From NCBI RefSeq assembly GCF_017432245.1, contig NZ_JAFRJO010000082.1, positions 1 to 55,863 on the forward strand: a stretch of 55,863 nucleotides of DNA, in the 5' to 3' direction. Below the pieces are notes generated by a model. The model had not been told where the DNA came from. It did not search any database and saw only the letters and a list, made by a program, of their open reading frames with translations. Shown here in pieces: positions 7,215 through 15,661 of the stretch (within the stretch, counting starts at the first letter, position 1; each line of letters opens with the position of its first letter). The position numbers were made by a program, and so were the translations under genes. Source of the DNA: Methanobrevibacter sp. (GTDB lineage: Archaea; Methanobacteriota; Methanobacteria; Methanobacteriales; Methanobacteriaceae).

Positions 7215-9002
7215 ATGGCAAGAAAACCACGAAGAGCACCTCCTGAAAAACCGGCAAACGCTAAGCAATCAATAAAGAACATATTCTCTCTCTTGACAGG
7301 ATATAAATTGAAGCTAAGCTTGACAGTTATCTGCGGAATCATATCAACAGTCTTTTCAGTCATAAGTCCTCTTTTAATAGGATTTGCTACCACTGCAATA
7401 TTTGATGGGATAAACTCTGGAAATATGGATTTGAACCATATAATAAATCTGCTCATTGCAATCGTGATTTTATATATCATAAGTGCAGTTTTCTCATATC
7501 TTCAAAGTTATCTCCTCTTGGATATAACAACTGACATCAGTTATAATCTAAGAAAAGACTTGATTGAGAAAATCACTCACTTGTCAATGGGTGATTTGGA
7601 CATAAATACCAGAGGAGACATTCTATCAAGAATCACAAACGATGTGGACTCTCTTCAAACAGGAATTGTTCAAACATTCAACCAATTGTTGACTGGAATC
7701 ATAACAATAATCGGCGTTACAGTGATGATGCTCTCAATTAACTTATGGTTAACCCTTACCACAATAGTATTGGTTCCAATCGCATTCCTGATTATAACAT
7801 ACATAACCAAATACTCACAGGATTACTATCTAAAGCAGTTAAGATACAGAGGTAACCTAAATGGTCAAATTGAAGAATCCTTTACAGGACACGAAATCAT
7901 TCGATCATTCAATCAGGAAAAAGAATCCATGAGAATCTTTGAAGAGGAAAATGAGAATTGGTATGAACAGGAATGGAAATCCAAGTTCTTCTCAAGCCTA
8001 TCCGGTCCTTTCGTACACTTCATTTCCAATTTGCAATATGTAATCATATCAGTTCTTGGGGCAGTTCTCGTGCTTCAAAAGGCAATAAGCGTTGGAGACA
8101 TTTTGGCATTTATCCAATACTCCAAAAACTTCACAACACCTATTGAACAGATAACAAGAATAATGAATATGATACAGACTGCAATGGCTGCAAGTGAAAG
8201 AATATTTGAGTTCCTTGAGATAAGGATTGAAGAAAACCCTTCAAAAGAGCAAATCAAGGAAATCAATGATGAGATAAGCTTTGAAAATGTCAACTTCGGT
8301 TACAGTGAGGATGAGCCAGTAATCAAGGACCTTTCATTTAAAGTCAAGAAGGGTGAAAAAATAGCTATTGTAGGAGAAACTGGAGCAGGAAAGACCACAA
8401 TAGTGAAACTGCTCATGAGATTCTATGACCTAAATGGCGGAGAGATAAAGATTGATGGCGTGAACATCAACAATTACGACAAGCATAGCGTAAGGTCTCT
8501 TGTAGGAATGGTGCTTCAAGACACTTGGCTATTCAATGACACAATATACAACAATATACGTTATGGTAAATTGGATGCCACTGAAGAGGAAGTCATAAAC
8601 GCTTCAAAAGAGGCTCATGCAGATCATTTCATAAGACAAATCCCTGAAGGATACGAAAGTGAGCTTAACGAAGATGCAGACAATATCTCCCATGGTCAAA
8701 AGCAGCTCTTGACAATTGCAAGAACCATCCTATCAAACAAGCAAATATTGATTTTGGATGAAGCAACATCCTCAGTTGATACAAGAACTGAAAAGATAAT
8801 TCAGGAAGCTATGGATAAGCTGATGAAAGACAGAACAAGCTTCATCATTGCTCACAGATTGTCAACTGTCAGAAATGCAGACAAGATAATTGTAATTGAA
8901 GAAGGACATATCATAGAGCAAGGTTCACATGAAGAGCTATTGGAGCAAAAAGGATATTATTACAATACCTTGAATGCACAAAGAAAGGAGAATATCATAT
9001 GA
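7215..9002 (+). CDS. ABC multidrug exporter half-transporter, subunit with catalytic Walker B
   Basis: A 595-residue exporter half-transporter, with its GGAGG site inside the end of the preceding gene. A Pro/Lys/Arg-rich leader (about 1-20) precedes six helices (about 35-320). The ATPase domain has Walker A GETGAGKTT near 386, signature ISHGQKQ near 490 (His in place of the first Gly), Walker B ILILDEATSSVD near 512 with the catalytic Glu, and the His switch IIAHRLST near 544. The weak SHGQ signature faces the Asp-type Walker B of the partner, so both defects fall in the same composite ATP site. It overlaps the MarR gene by four bases (ATGA), indicating translational coupling. Confidence 0.93.
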   Translation: MARKPRRAPPEKPANAKQSIKNIFSLLTGYKLKLSLTVICGIISTVFSVISPLLIGFATTAIFDGINSGNMDLNHIINLLIAIVILYIISAVFSYLQSYLLLDITTDISYNLRKDLIEKITHLSMGDLDINTRGDILSRITNDVDSLQTGIVQTFNQLLTGIITIIGVTVMMLSINLWLTLTTIVLVPIAFLIITYITKYSQDYYLKQLRYRGNLNGQIEESFTGHEIIRSFNQEKESMRIFEEENENWYEQEWKSKFFSSLSGPFVHFISNLQYVIISVLGAVLVLQKAISVGDILAFIQYSKNFTTPIEQITRIMNMIQTAMAASERIFEFLEIRIEENPSKEQIKEINDEISFENVNFGYSEDEPVIKDLSFKVKKGEKIAIVGETGAGKTTIVKLLMRFYDLNGGEIKIDGVNINNYDKHSVRSLVGMVLQDTWLFNDTIYNNIRYGKLDATEEEVINASKEAHADHFIRQIPEGYESELNEDADNISHGQKQLLTIARTILSNKQILILDEATSSVDTRTEKIIQEAMDKLMKDRTSFIIAHRLSTVRNADKIIVIEEGHIIEQGSHEELLEQKGYYYNTLNAQRKENII

Positions 9003-9601
9003 ATGGGAAAAATAATTTAGATGAGGATTTGAAAAATCATATCGAACAGTTTAATCCTAATAAAGTGAATAACAAATTATTGTTCCATAAATTCATTATG
9101 ATAAATGAAATTCTGGATAAGAGGAATAAAAAACAAAATCCAGAAATGAAAAGCATCACTAAGGGACAAGGCAGATTAATTGGTTTTCTAAAAAGGAAAG
9201 ATGGATTTTCCACTAAGGAATTATCTGAAATACTAAATATCAGTGTCACTTCCCTTAATGAAACATTGAATAAGCTGGAACAGCAGAATTTCATTAGAAA
9301 AGTCCCATCCCCTAAAGACAAAAGGGTTCTGCTTGTCGAATTGACAGAAGAAGGACGATCCATTGAATTTAAAAATCATGCGGATATCGATATCTTTGAC
9401 ACTTTAAGTGAAGAGGAAAAGGAAAATCTTAATGAATATTTGAATCGCTTAACTGTAGCGCTTCACAATAAATTCAAGGAAGAAAACCCTGAAAAGTATG
9501 AAAAGATAATTAAAAACAGAAAGGAAATCTTTGAAAAATACTTTAAGGAGTATAAGCCTCATGAGGAATGGGCAGGATTGTTTAATTGTGATAAAAAATA
9601 G
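8999..9601 (+). CDS. MarR family transcriptional regulator
   Basis: A 200-residue protein translated from AAGGAG inside the end of the exporter gene, with an ATGA stop/start overlap. Residues about 55-120 hold the winged helix: GQGRLIGFLKRKDGFSTKEL, then ISVTSLNETLNKLEQQNFIR as the recognition region, and the wing SPKDKRVLLVELTEEGR typical of MarR. Long charged N- and C-terminal helices are the likely dimer interface; the 200 residues exceed the usual 140-160 of the family. Being last in the operon, it probably autoregulates the exporter through the two palindromes upstream of 5408. Confidence 0.9.
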   Translation: MNGKNNLDEDLKNHIEQFNPNKVNNKLLFHKFIMINEILDKRNKKQNPEMKSITKGQGRLIGFLKRKDGFSTKELSEILNISVTSLNETLNKLEQQNFIRKVPSPKDKRVLLVELTEEGRSIEFKNHADIDIFDTLSEEEKENLNEYLNRLTVALHNKFKEENPEKYEKIIKNRKEIFEKYFKEYKPHEEWAGLFNCDKK

Positions 9602-9659
9602 TCTTACTTAATCTAATAAAATAAAAGGAAATAAAAAAGAATGAAATTCTAAATAAGAC

Positions 9660-10691
9660 TTATTTTTTAGAATTGCCTAATTCGTAAGTCTTATCTACAA
9701 TAAGTTCAAATAAATTGTCTGTTTTTAACTCAATTGGCTTATGAGGATTTACTATAAAGCTTAAAGCTTGCTTGGTAATATCCTCTAAATCAGTTGTCCT
9801 ATACATCAAACCATTATCCACATAGAACTGATCTACAGATAAGGTGTCTCCAGGATAACATGAAATGACAGGAGTCTGTAGAATAGCCGCTTCCCTATTC
9901 ATTGTTCCACCTGCACCAATTACAAGATCACATGCTTTTATGATACTTGAAGTGTCAACAGGAGGCTTAAGGATTGTTACATTCTTTATTCCTTCAAAAA
10001 TCTCTGCTTGCTCTTTGAATCTAGGAAGAATAAGGATATTAGCATATTCCTTCAATACATCCACCACTGGAGACAATACAGATTTTCTGCAGTCAGTATT
10101 CAAATAGGAAGCAAGAGAAGGTTCAGGTCTCATTAAAATAGTCTTTTGAAGCGGCAAATCAAGCCCTAAATCATCAAAGACATTTTCATTAAACTTAAAA
10201 TTGTTAAAGTGCATAAGCTCAGAAGTTCCATTATACTTGATGATGTCATTTGGATTTGCACCATATTGCATCAATTTCCACTCATCGATAATGCTTGGAA
10301 CTATAATCTTGCTGCATAATGGAAGAGTTAGCTTATTTGCAGCCATTGCATGCTCATTATCCAGAACAAAAAGACTTGGAATTGCAAGGCCAAATGCCAC
10401 CCTTGGAAGCTCTATGGAATGCTTTGACAATGCCACATCAAAGTTTTCACCGGAAACAAGGTCAGCCAAGTCTACAACACGCTGTGCACTTTCCTTTAGC
10501 TTTTCTTCCAATGTGACTCCATGCTTACCTACAGATACAAAATCAATATCATACATATCCATTAATTTATGAATGTCACCGAACTTACGTGCAGTGACTA
10601 AAACATCCTCTCCCTCATTTTCAAAATACTTAATTACATCTTTAAAAAATCTTACATGAGGAGCATTTGATATATCAATCCATATTTTCAT
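9660..10691 (-). CDS. DUF354 family protein, glycosyltransferase-B-like
   Basis: A 343-residue protein with the DUF354 start MKIWIDISNAPHVRFFKDVI, a Rossmann-like segment for GT-B folds. The later DLVIGAGGTMNREAAILQTP (about 265-285) matches the nucleotide-sugar binding region of UDP-GlcNAc 2-epimerases and MurG-like enzymes. DUF354 is widespread in archaea and is predicted to act in glycan or cell-envelope synthesis; no reaction is established. The start follows AAAGGTGATTTC. It converges on the MarR gene, with a 58-bp A/T-rich gap. It could be a sugar epimerase or a glycosyltransferase. Confidence 0.85.
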   Translation of the reverse strand: MKIWIDISNAPHVRFFKDVIKYFENEGEDVLVTARKFGDIHKLMDMYDIDFVSVGKHGVTLEEKLKESAQRVVDLADLVSGENFDVALSKHSIELPRVAFGLAIPSLFVLDNEHAMAANKLTLPLCSKIIVPSIIDEWKLMQYGANPNDIIKYNGTSELMHFNNFKFNENVFDDLGLDLPLQKTILMRPEPSLASYLNTDCRKSVLSPVVDVLKEYANILILPRFKEQAEIFEGIKNVTILKPPVDTSSIIKACDLVIGAGGTMNREAAILQTPVISCYPGDTLSVDQFYVDNGLMYRTTDLEDITKQALSFIVNPHKPIELKTDNLFELIVDKTYELGNSKK

Positions 10692-10794
10692 GAAATCACC
10701 TTTTATAAATATTATTTTAGTAATACTTAATAAATTTTAGTAATAATTTAATAGAAAAATAAAATTAAAAGAAATAAAAATCTAAAAAAGACTT

Positions 10795-10848
10795 ATTTGA
10801 AAAAATAATAAAAAAAGTTAAAATAAAAAAATAAAAATAGAAGAAAGA
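10795..10848 (-). terminator. Oligo-U terminator downstream of hypB
   Basis: Immediately after the hypB stop the minus strand carries repeated runs of 4-7 T (CTATTTTTATTTTTTTATTT and following). No hairpin is visible. Tandem U-tracts without a stem are the usual archaeal intrinsic terminator. Confidence 0.5.
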
Positions 10849-11568
10849 TTAATGATGATGGTCATGATCATGACTGTGCTCATGGTCGTGGTCATGATGA
10901 TGGTGATGTTCAGCTTCGTGTGCTTTAGCATCTTCAATAGCTTCAATCACTTCATCTAATCCTTTACCTTCTTTTAAGCTGGTAGTGATGACTTTAACAT
11001 CAGGATTAAGTTTCTTAGCATCAGCAACCATCTTATCAGTGCTTGCACCGACAGCATCAGCTAAATCAATCTTATTGATGATAATCAAGTCAGAATCCTT
11101 GAAAATGTAAGGGTGTTTTTCTACAGTGTCGTCACCTTCAGTAACACTGACAACAACAATTCTCATATGAGAACCTAATTGGAAGTCAACAGGACAAATT
11201 AAATTACCTACATTTTCAATGAAAAGATAATCAATATCATCTAACGGCAAGTCGCCTAAACCATGACTGACCAAATGTGCATCTAAGTGACATTCAGTAC
11301 CAGTGTTCAATCCGACAACAGGTGCGTTATGTGATTTGATTCTATCCGCATCAAAATCACTGATGATATCTCCTGCAAGTACACCGATCTTTGCATCAAG
11401 GTTATCAATCAAGTCTTCAATAAGAGCGGTTTTACCAGATCCAATTGCTCCTACAAAGTCTATACAAAATATATCGTGGTCTTCCAATAAATGTAAATTC
11501 TTATGTGCTAATCTGTCATTAGCATCCATAATATTCTTTGCTATCTCTACATCTGCAATCTTATGCAT
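10849..11568 (-). CDS. hypB: Hydrogenase nickel incorporation GTPase HypB with C-terminal His-rich tail
   Basis: HypB is the SIMIBI-class GTPase that, with HypA, loads nickel into [NiFe]-hydrogenases. The ATG at 11568 follows AAGGTGAATC; an in-frame TTG at 11583 overlaps that site and is unlikely. The 239-residue protein has a P-loop GAIGSGKT at 40-47, the metal-site region TGTECHLDAHLV, FIENVGNLICP, and the guanine motif INKIDLAD. The last ~23 residues are a His/Asp/Glu tail with at least 13 histidines, probably for nickel storage. Many HypBs carry such a tract at the N-terminus, so its position here is notable. It lies 148 bp downstream of hypA and is likely co-transcribed. Confidence 0.95.
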   Translation of the reverse strand: MHKIADVEIAKNIMDANDRLAHKNLHLLEDHDIFCIDFVGAIGSGKTALIEDLIDNLDAKIGVLAGDIISDFDADRIKSHNAPVVGLNTGTECHLDAHLVSHGLGDLPLDDIDYLFIENVGNLICPVDFQLGSHMRIVVVSVTEGDDTVEKHPYIFKDSDLIIINKIDLADAVGASTDKMVADAKKLNPDVKVITTSLKEGKGLDEVIEAIEDAKAHEAEHHHHHDHDHEHSHDHDHHH

Positions 11569-11716
11569 ATGATTCACCTTCAAAACATATAATTTTATAA
11601 TAAGTTTAATAATTTTAAAAATTTGGACAATATTTTAAATAGTTAATGATAAAAGTATCAAAATTATAGAAAAAAATTTTAATTATTTTAATAGAATTTC
11701 TTATTGCAAATTTTTA

Positions 11717-12100
11717 CTAATTTTCATCATCATCTTTTTCAATGCTGATGCTTCTGACAGTAATATCCTTACCATTTAGAACTTGAACCCTATGACTTTC
11801 ACATTCAGGGCATAAAATCATAGGAGCATAATGGTCACTGTCATCAATGTTACCTATTCCCTCAAATCCACAATTGTGACATTTAATTTCAACATCAATT
11901 GTATTAATGATCATCTCAGCATTTTTAGTAAGCTCTTCGCCTTCACACATAACGCCAAGCATAAACTTCAATTGTTCAGGATTCAACATAGCCAACCTGC
12001 CAATTTCAATAACTATCTCAGTTACCTCATTTGCATCATTAGCCACTGCAGTATCCATAACTGTGTTAAAAATCCCTTGAGCCATAGCAAATTCGTGCAT
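11717..12100 (-). CDS. hypA: Hydrogenase maturation nickel metallochaperone HypA
   Basis: A 127-residue protein with the invariant N-terminus MHE, in which His2 is part of the nickel site. The zinc-binding loop has C74-H-N-C77 and C97-P-E-C100. HypA delivers nickel to hydrogenase large subunits together with HypB, encoded next on the same strand. Methanogens use this for their several [NiFe]-hydrogenases. The length and motifs are normal. The C-terminus ends in an acidic run, EKDDDEN. Confidence 0.96.
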   Translation of the reverse strand: MHEFAMAQGIFNTVMDTAVANDANEVTEIVIEIGRLAMLNPEQLKFMLGVMCEGEELTKNAEMIINTIDVEIKCHNCGFEGIGNIDDSDHYAPMILCPECESHRVQVLNGKDITVRSISIEKDDDEN

Positions 12101-12339
12101 TATATATCTCCAAATATAAATTAATAAATTACAATATAATATTTTAATTAATATAATATAAAACTATTGTTAATAAATAGAACAATTATTATTAGAATAA
12201 TCCGCAAGTAATACTTTTTTAAAAAAATAAAGAAATAAAAAAAATAATGGAACTTGAGATTCCATTAGAAAATAAAATAAAATAAGATTATTTTAATGAA
12301 TATTTAAATTTAGGTAAAATAAAAGATAAAAAATTTAAA

Positions 12340-13260
12340 TTATCTTAAAGCATCTGCAATCAATTTAGCTAAAGAAATTGAACTTACATCAGATGTCAAA
12401 GTATCAGTGCTTGATAAGTCACGAGCTCCTGCAGCCATGATTTTTAAAACAGCATCATTTACAAGAACTGGGTGAACACAACAGACATCTACAGATTTCG
12501 CACCATGCTCCTTTAAGATTCCGATTGCATTTACAATTGTTCCACCAGTAGCTATAATGTCATCAATGATAATTGCCTCTTTTCCAGCTACAGAATCAAT
12601 GTTTACTTTAGAATCCTTTTTGACCTTGTCGAGATCTTCTGAGTCAAAATCACATTGAACATCAACGATTCTGGTTTCGACCTTATCAGGACCTAATCTG
12701 ATTTTGCTCATATAAGTACAGTTGCAACCAAGAATTTCAGCTATTTCTTCTGCAAAATCTAAAGCTCCTTTATCTGGAGCGATAATGATAGGATTTTCCA
12801 CCTTACCTGCAAGGTATTCTGCAATTGGAGGCATAGCAGAAAGGTTTGCAGTTGGAATGGTGAAAAAGTCTCTGACGCTATCTTCATGCAAGTTGATTGA
12901 AATGAATTCATCCGCACCAGATTCTTCAATCAAATTAGCTACCAATTGAGCGGAAATAGCTTCCCCATCTTTAAATCTTAATTCTTGTCTACCATAACCT
13001 AAATATGGAACAACCACTTTAATATGCTCTGCACCTAAGTCCTTAAGAGTTCTAAGTATGAATAACAATTCAATTAAATTTTCATCTTGAGGAAAACCAG
13101 TTGATTGGATAACTGTAACATTCTTTTCCACTTCACCTTTAATCCTCACATATCTTTCACCATCAGGGAATTTTTTAGTTTCAAGAGGACATAAGGTTTC
13201 TCCTAATTCCTTAGCAACATTTGCTGCTAATTTTTGTGATGCTGAACCGCCAATTATCAA
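12340..13260 (-). CDS. prs: Ribose-phosphate pyrophosphokinase (PRPP synthetase)
   Basis: Converts ribose-5-phosphate and ATP to PRPP for nucleotide, histidine and tryptophan synthesis (and, in methanogens, methanopterin synthesis). The start is placed at the TTG at 13260, four bases after GGTGAT, giving MIIGGSASQKLAANV, the usual archaeal N-terminus; an upstream in-frame codon at 13272 would overlap the binding site. The 306-residue protein has VVPYLGYGRQ near 95, the PRPP loop IIIDDIIATGGT near 218, and FPDGERYVRI near 35. The length fits the archaeal class III-like form. It sits alone between hypA and two membrane proteins. Confidence 0.95.
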   Translation of the reverse strand: MIIGGSASQKLAANVAKELGETLCPLETKKFPDGERYVRIKGEVEKNVTVIQSTGFPQDENLIELLFILRTLKDLGAEHIKVVVPYLGYGRQELRFKDGEAISAQLVANLIEESGADEFISINLHEDSVRDFFTIPTANLSAMPPIAEYLAGKVENPIIIAPDKGALDFAEEIAEILGCNCTYMSKIRLGPDKVETRIVDVQCDFDSEDLDKVKKDSKVNIDSVAGKEAIIIDDIIATGGTIVNAIGILKEHGAKSVDVCCVHPVLVNDAVLKIMAAGARDLSSTDTLTSDVSSISLAKLIADALR

Positions 13261-13394
13261 AATAATCACCAAAAATATTGTCGTTAATCTTAAAATTTTA
13301 TTAATTAATCAAATTAATAATATAATAATATCTTTATAAATGTTTATAATTAAATATTACTATTTTAAAAATAGTGAAAATATAAAGAATAAAA

Positions 13395-13480
13395 AATAGT
13401 AAAAAGTTGAAAAAAGTAGAATAAATAAAAAAAGTTAAAATAAAAAATAAAAATAGAAAAATAAAGAATAGAAAATTATT
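13395..13480 (-). terminator. Oligo-U terminator after the 13482-14579 membrane protein gene
   Basis: Downstream of the minus-strand stop at 13482 the transcript would contain many U-runs (CTATTTTTATTTTTTATTTT and similar). This resembles the tract after hypB and fits a stemless archaeal terminator. Confidence 0.45.
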
Positions 13481-13481
13481 T

Positions 13482-14579
13482 CTATCTGCTTACAGCTTCA
13501 TTACTATCTCTTCTAATAGTTACACTATGAGCCAATACTAATGAACCTAAGAACATAAATGTTAATAAAGCCATACCATTTACAGTCCTATTGAATAGGA
13601 AAAGACCTATAACCCCTTGAGAAACAAAACCTGTAAGGGAACCTATTAAAAGAACTTCCTTACCTAAGTACTTTCTATTTTTGCTTTCTCTTTTATGTCT
13701 GTATTCCCTTAAAATCAATAATCCTACAATAATAGTGCCTAAAACTATTAATAACAATATCAGGAATGTTAGATATCCGAAGTCATAAGCATAACCGAAA
13801 ATACCTGGGAGCATATAATCGATTGTATCCTTTCTTGTAACTAATAGACCAAAGAATAGTGGGAATGGTAATCCAAATAACAAAATGAATTGCATTGGCA
13901 AACTAATATAACCATCTGCAAATCCTGAACTATTGGACCAGTAAGAGGAACTTGGATCATGTCCTATTAACCAGGTGTTTCCAACTACTAATTTTAAACT
14001 GGATAATGAATTTGCTGCAAGTCTTGAAATCCTAAGTATAGGTGAGAAAACTCCCATACCCGTAATTCTTGCAATTATCTCCAATACTCCAAAAGCAACT
14101 AAGGCCGCTCCAAAGAACATTCCAATTCTCCTCAATGTGAGAATAGACTTTTGCCTGAAGGATTTTGAAATAATTGTGTATCCAATAAACAAACCGACAA
14201 ACCATAATAACAAGAAAGACCTGTGCATTGCTCCTCCAAATATGGTTATACCTGCAAGAAGCAAATAGACTATCCTTTTAAGCCTTGCCACATTAACCCC
14301 CGACTCTTCCATCACTTTCAGCGAAGCTAATGCAGTTATAATAGCTAAAAGGGCAATTGGGCCGAATGGGTGAGTATATTCATGCTGACCAAAGGATAAT
14401 ATTAAGAATATTAAATCAGTTCCAAATATGAATGTAAATAACCCTGACAAGAACAAGGATAAAAAAGTAACCACACTTAATGAAAGTGGAACTAAATTTA
14501 AAACAAATATCATGGTAGCAAGTAAAATCAAACCTACTTCGACTATAAGTTGAAAATGATTTTGAGCTATTAATAACAT
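13482..14579 (-). CDS. Multi-spanning membrane protein, O-antigen polymerase-like topology, function unknown
   Basis: The ATG at 14579 follows GTGTGATTTC and gives 365 residues with about nine to ten hydrophobic segments. Between segments six and seven there is a loop, about 190-225, reading VVGNTWLIGHDPSSSYWSNS and then GFADGYISLP. The G-H...S...G layout followed by a long hydrophobic LGLP-type segment loosely resembles the periplasmic loop of O-antigen ligases and polymerases, but this is weak. The last cytosolic residues are basic. The next gene upstream encodes a single-span extracytoplasmic protein, so the two may work together in the envelope. I do not recognise a firm family. Confidence 0.7.
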   Translation of the reverse strand: MLLIAQNHFQLIVEVGLILLATMIFVLNLVPLSLSVVTFLSLFLSGLFTFIFGTDLIFLILSFGQHEYTHPFGPIALLAIITALASLKVMEESGVNVARLKRIVYLLLAGITIFGGAMHRSFLLLWFVGLFIGYTIISKSFRQKSILTLRRIGMFFGAALVAFGVLEIIARITGMGVFSPILRISRLAANSLSSLKLVVGNTWLIGHDPSSSYWSNSSGFADGYISLPMQFILLFGLPFPLFFGLLVTRKDTIDYMLPGIFGYAYDFGYLTFLILLLIVLGTIIVGLLILREYRHKRESKNRKYLGKEVLLIGSLTGFVSQGVIGLFLFNRTVNGMALLTFMFLGSLVLAHSVTIRRDSNEAVSR

Positions 14580-14816
14580 GAAATCACACAATAAATTTAA
14601 TATTAAAAATTTTTGATTTATAAATTGAAAATAAATAATCTTTAAAATGCTATAAAAATCTTTTAAGATTAGATATACATCATTATTTTTATTTAATTAA
14701 GTATTTAAATATTAGTAAAATTAGGAAAAATTATTAAAAATTAGAAAAAATAGAAAAAAATAAAAAAGAAAGAGAGATAGTTTTAAAAAAGGATTCAAAA
14801 CCATTAATCAAAACCA

Positions 14817-15299
14817 TTAAATTAACATGATTTTAATATTACCTAACAAGATATCTGGAATAATAGGCAATGGATTTACATGTGTAATACTCATAGCAAC
14901 AGCATCTCCACGGGAGTTTCCTTCAACCCAGTCATGTTGACGAATTGTTTCTAAAATATTATCTCCAAAAATGTGTGCAGCTGCTTGATCGTTAATAATA
15001 ATTAGAATATGAGGACTTACACCATAAGTATATTCCATGATTTCCTTAGCATCTTGATAAGGATTGTCAGTCATGTAAATGTTATGAAGGGTATGACCAT
15101 TTGCATTGTGTGAACTTCCCGGATAGATCCAATTAAATCCTCCATTTACACTCCATAAAGCAGCCATATCTACTCCAGCAATTCCTCCTTCAGTATCATC
15201 TTGAGCTAAAATCAAAATACCGGAAAATGCAGTTATCGCTAAAAACAAAACAACAATAACAGCTACGATACCTATAGCCCTTTTCAAAGTAGTTGCCAT
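14817..15299 (-). CDS. Membrane-anchored extracytoplasmic protein, unknown
   Basis: The start is the ATG at 15299 after GGTGATAAA, giving 160 residues. Residues about 5-32 are one hydrophobic helix (IGIVAVIVVLFLAITAFSGI), followed by an outside domain. That domain has NPYQDAKEIMEYTYGVSPHI, then LIIINDQAAAHIFGDN, and a C-terminal ILLGNIKIMLI segment that may re-enter the membrane. No known family is recognised. Its position, 237 bp before a polytopic membrane protein on the same strand, suggests a functional pair. Confidence 0.65.
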   Translation of the reverse strand: MATTLKRAIGIVAVIVVLFLAITAFSGILILAQDDTEGGIAGVDMAALWSVNGGFNWIYPGSSHNANGHTLHNIYMTDNPYQDAKEIMEYTYGVSPHILIIINDQAAAHIFGDNILETIRQHDWVEGNSRGDAVAMSITHVNPLPIIPDILLGNIKIMLI

Positions 15300-15661
15300 T
15301 TTATCACCACCATAATTTATCAAATTGTAAAATATCAAATCGATAAAATGAATATTTAATATAAATTTACTATAAGATGTTTTTACATCTAATTATTATT
15401 ATAACACATTTTTAATATATAAACTTTTTGCATATACAACAATAAAAATAAGCTAAAATAACAATTAAAATAAGAAAATAATTAAAATAAAGAGAATTAG
15501 AAAGTTAAAAAATATAAAATAAATGAAATAATAATAAAATAAATAATAAGAAAATTGAAAAAAATAAAAAAATTATAAAATGAAAAGTGATAAAAAAATA
15601 AAAAAATTATAAAATAAAAAGTGATAAAAAATAAAAAAAGAAAAAAGAAAAAATTAAGAGA
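15300..15661. other. Non-coding A-rich stretch after lonB with a 34-bp tandem duplication
   Basis: No gene is visible between lonB and the 160-residue membrane protein. Around 15564-15640 the segment AAATTATAAAATRAAAAGTG occurs twice with a 34-bp period. On the minus strand this becomes repeated T-runs directly after the lonB stop and is the likely terminator. The 15300-15420 part should carry the promoter of the downstream minus-strand gene; I see only generic AT-rich elements. Confidence 0.5.

Noticed and set aside
10849-10917. His-rich tail of HypB as a cloning tag or artefact
   Set aside because: It is mixed with Asp, Glu and Ser in the native frame and codon style, and fits a metal-storage role in a nickel protein.
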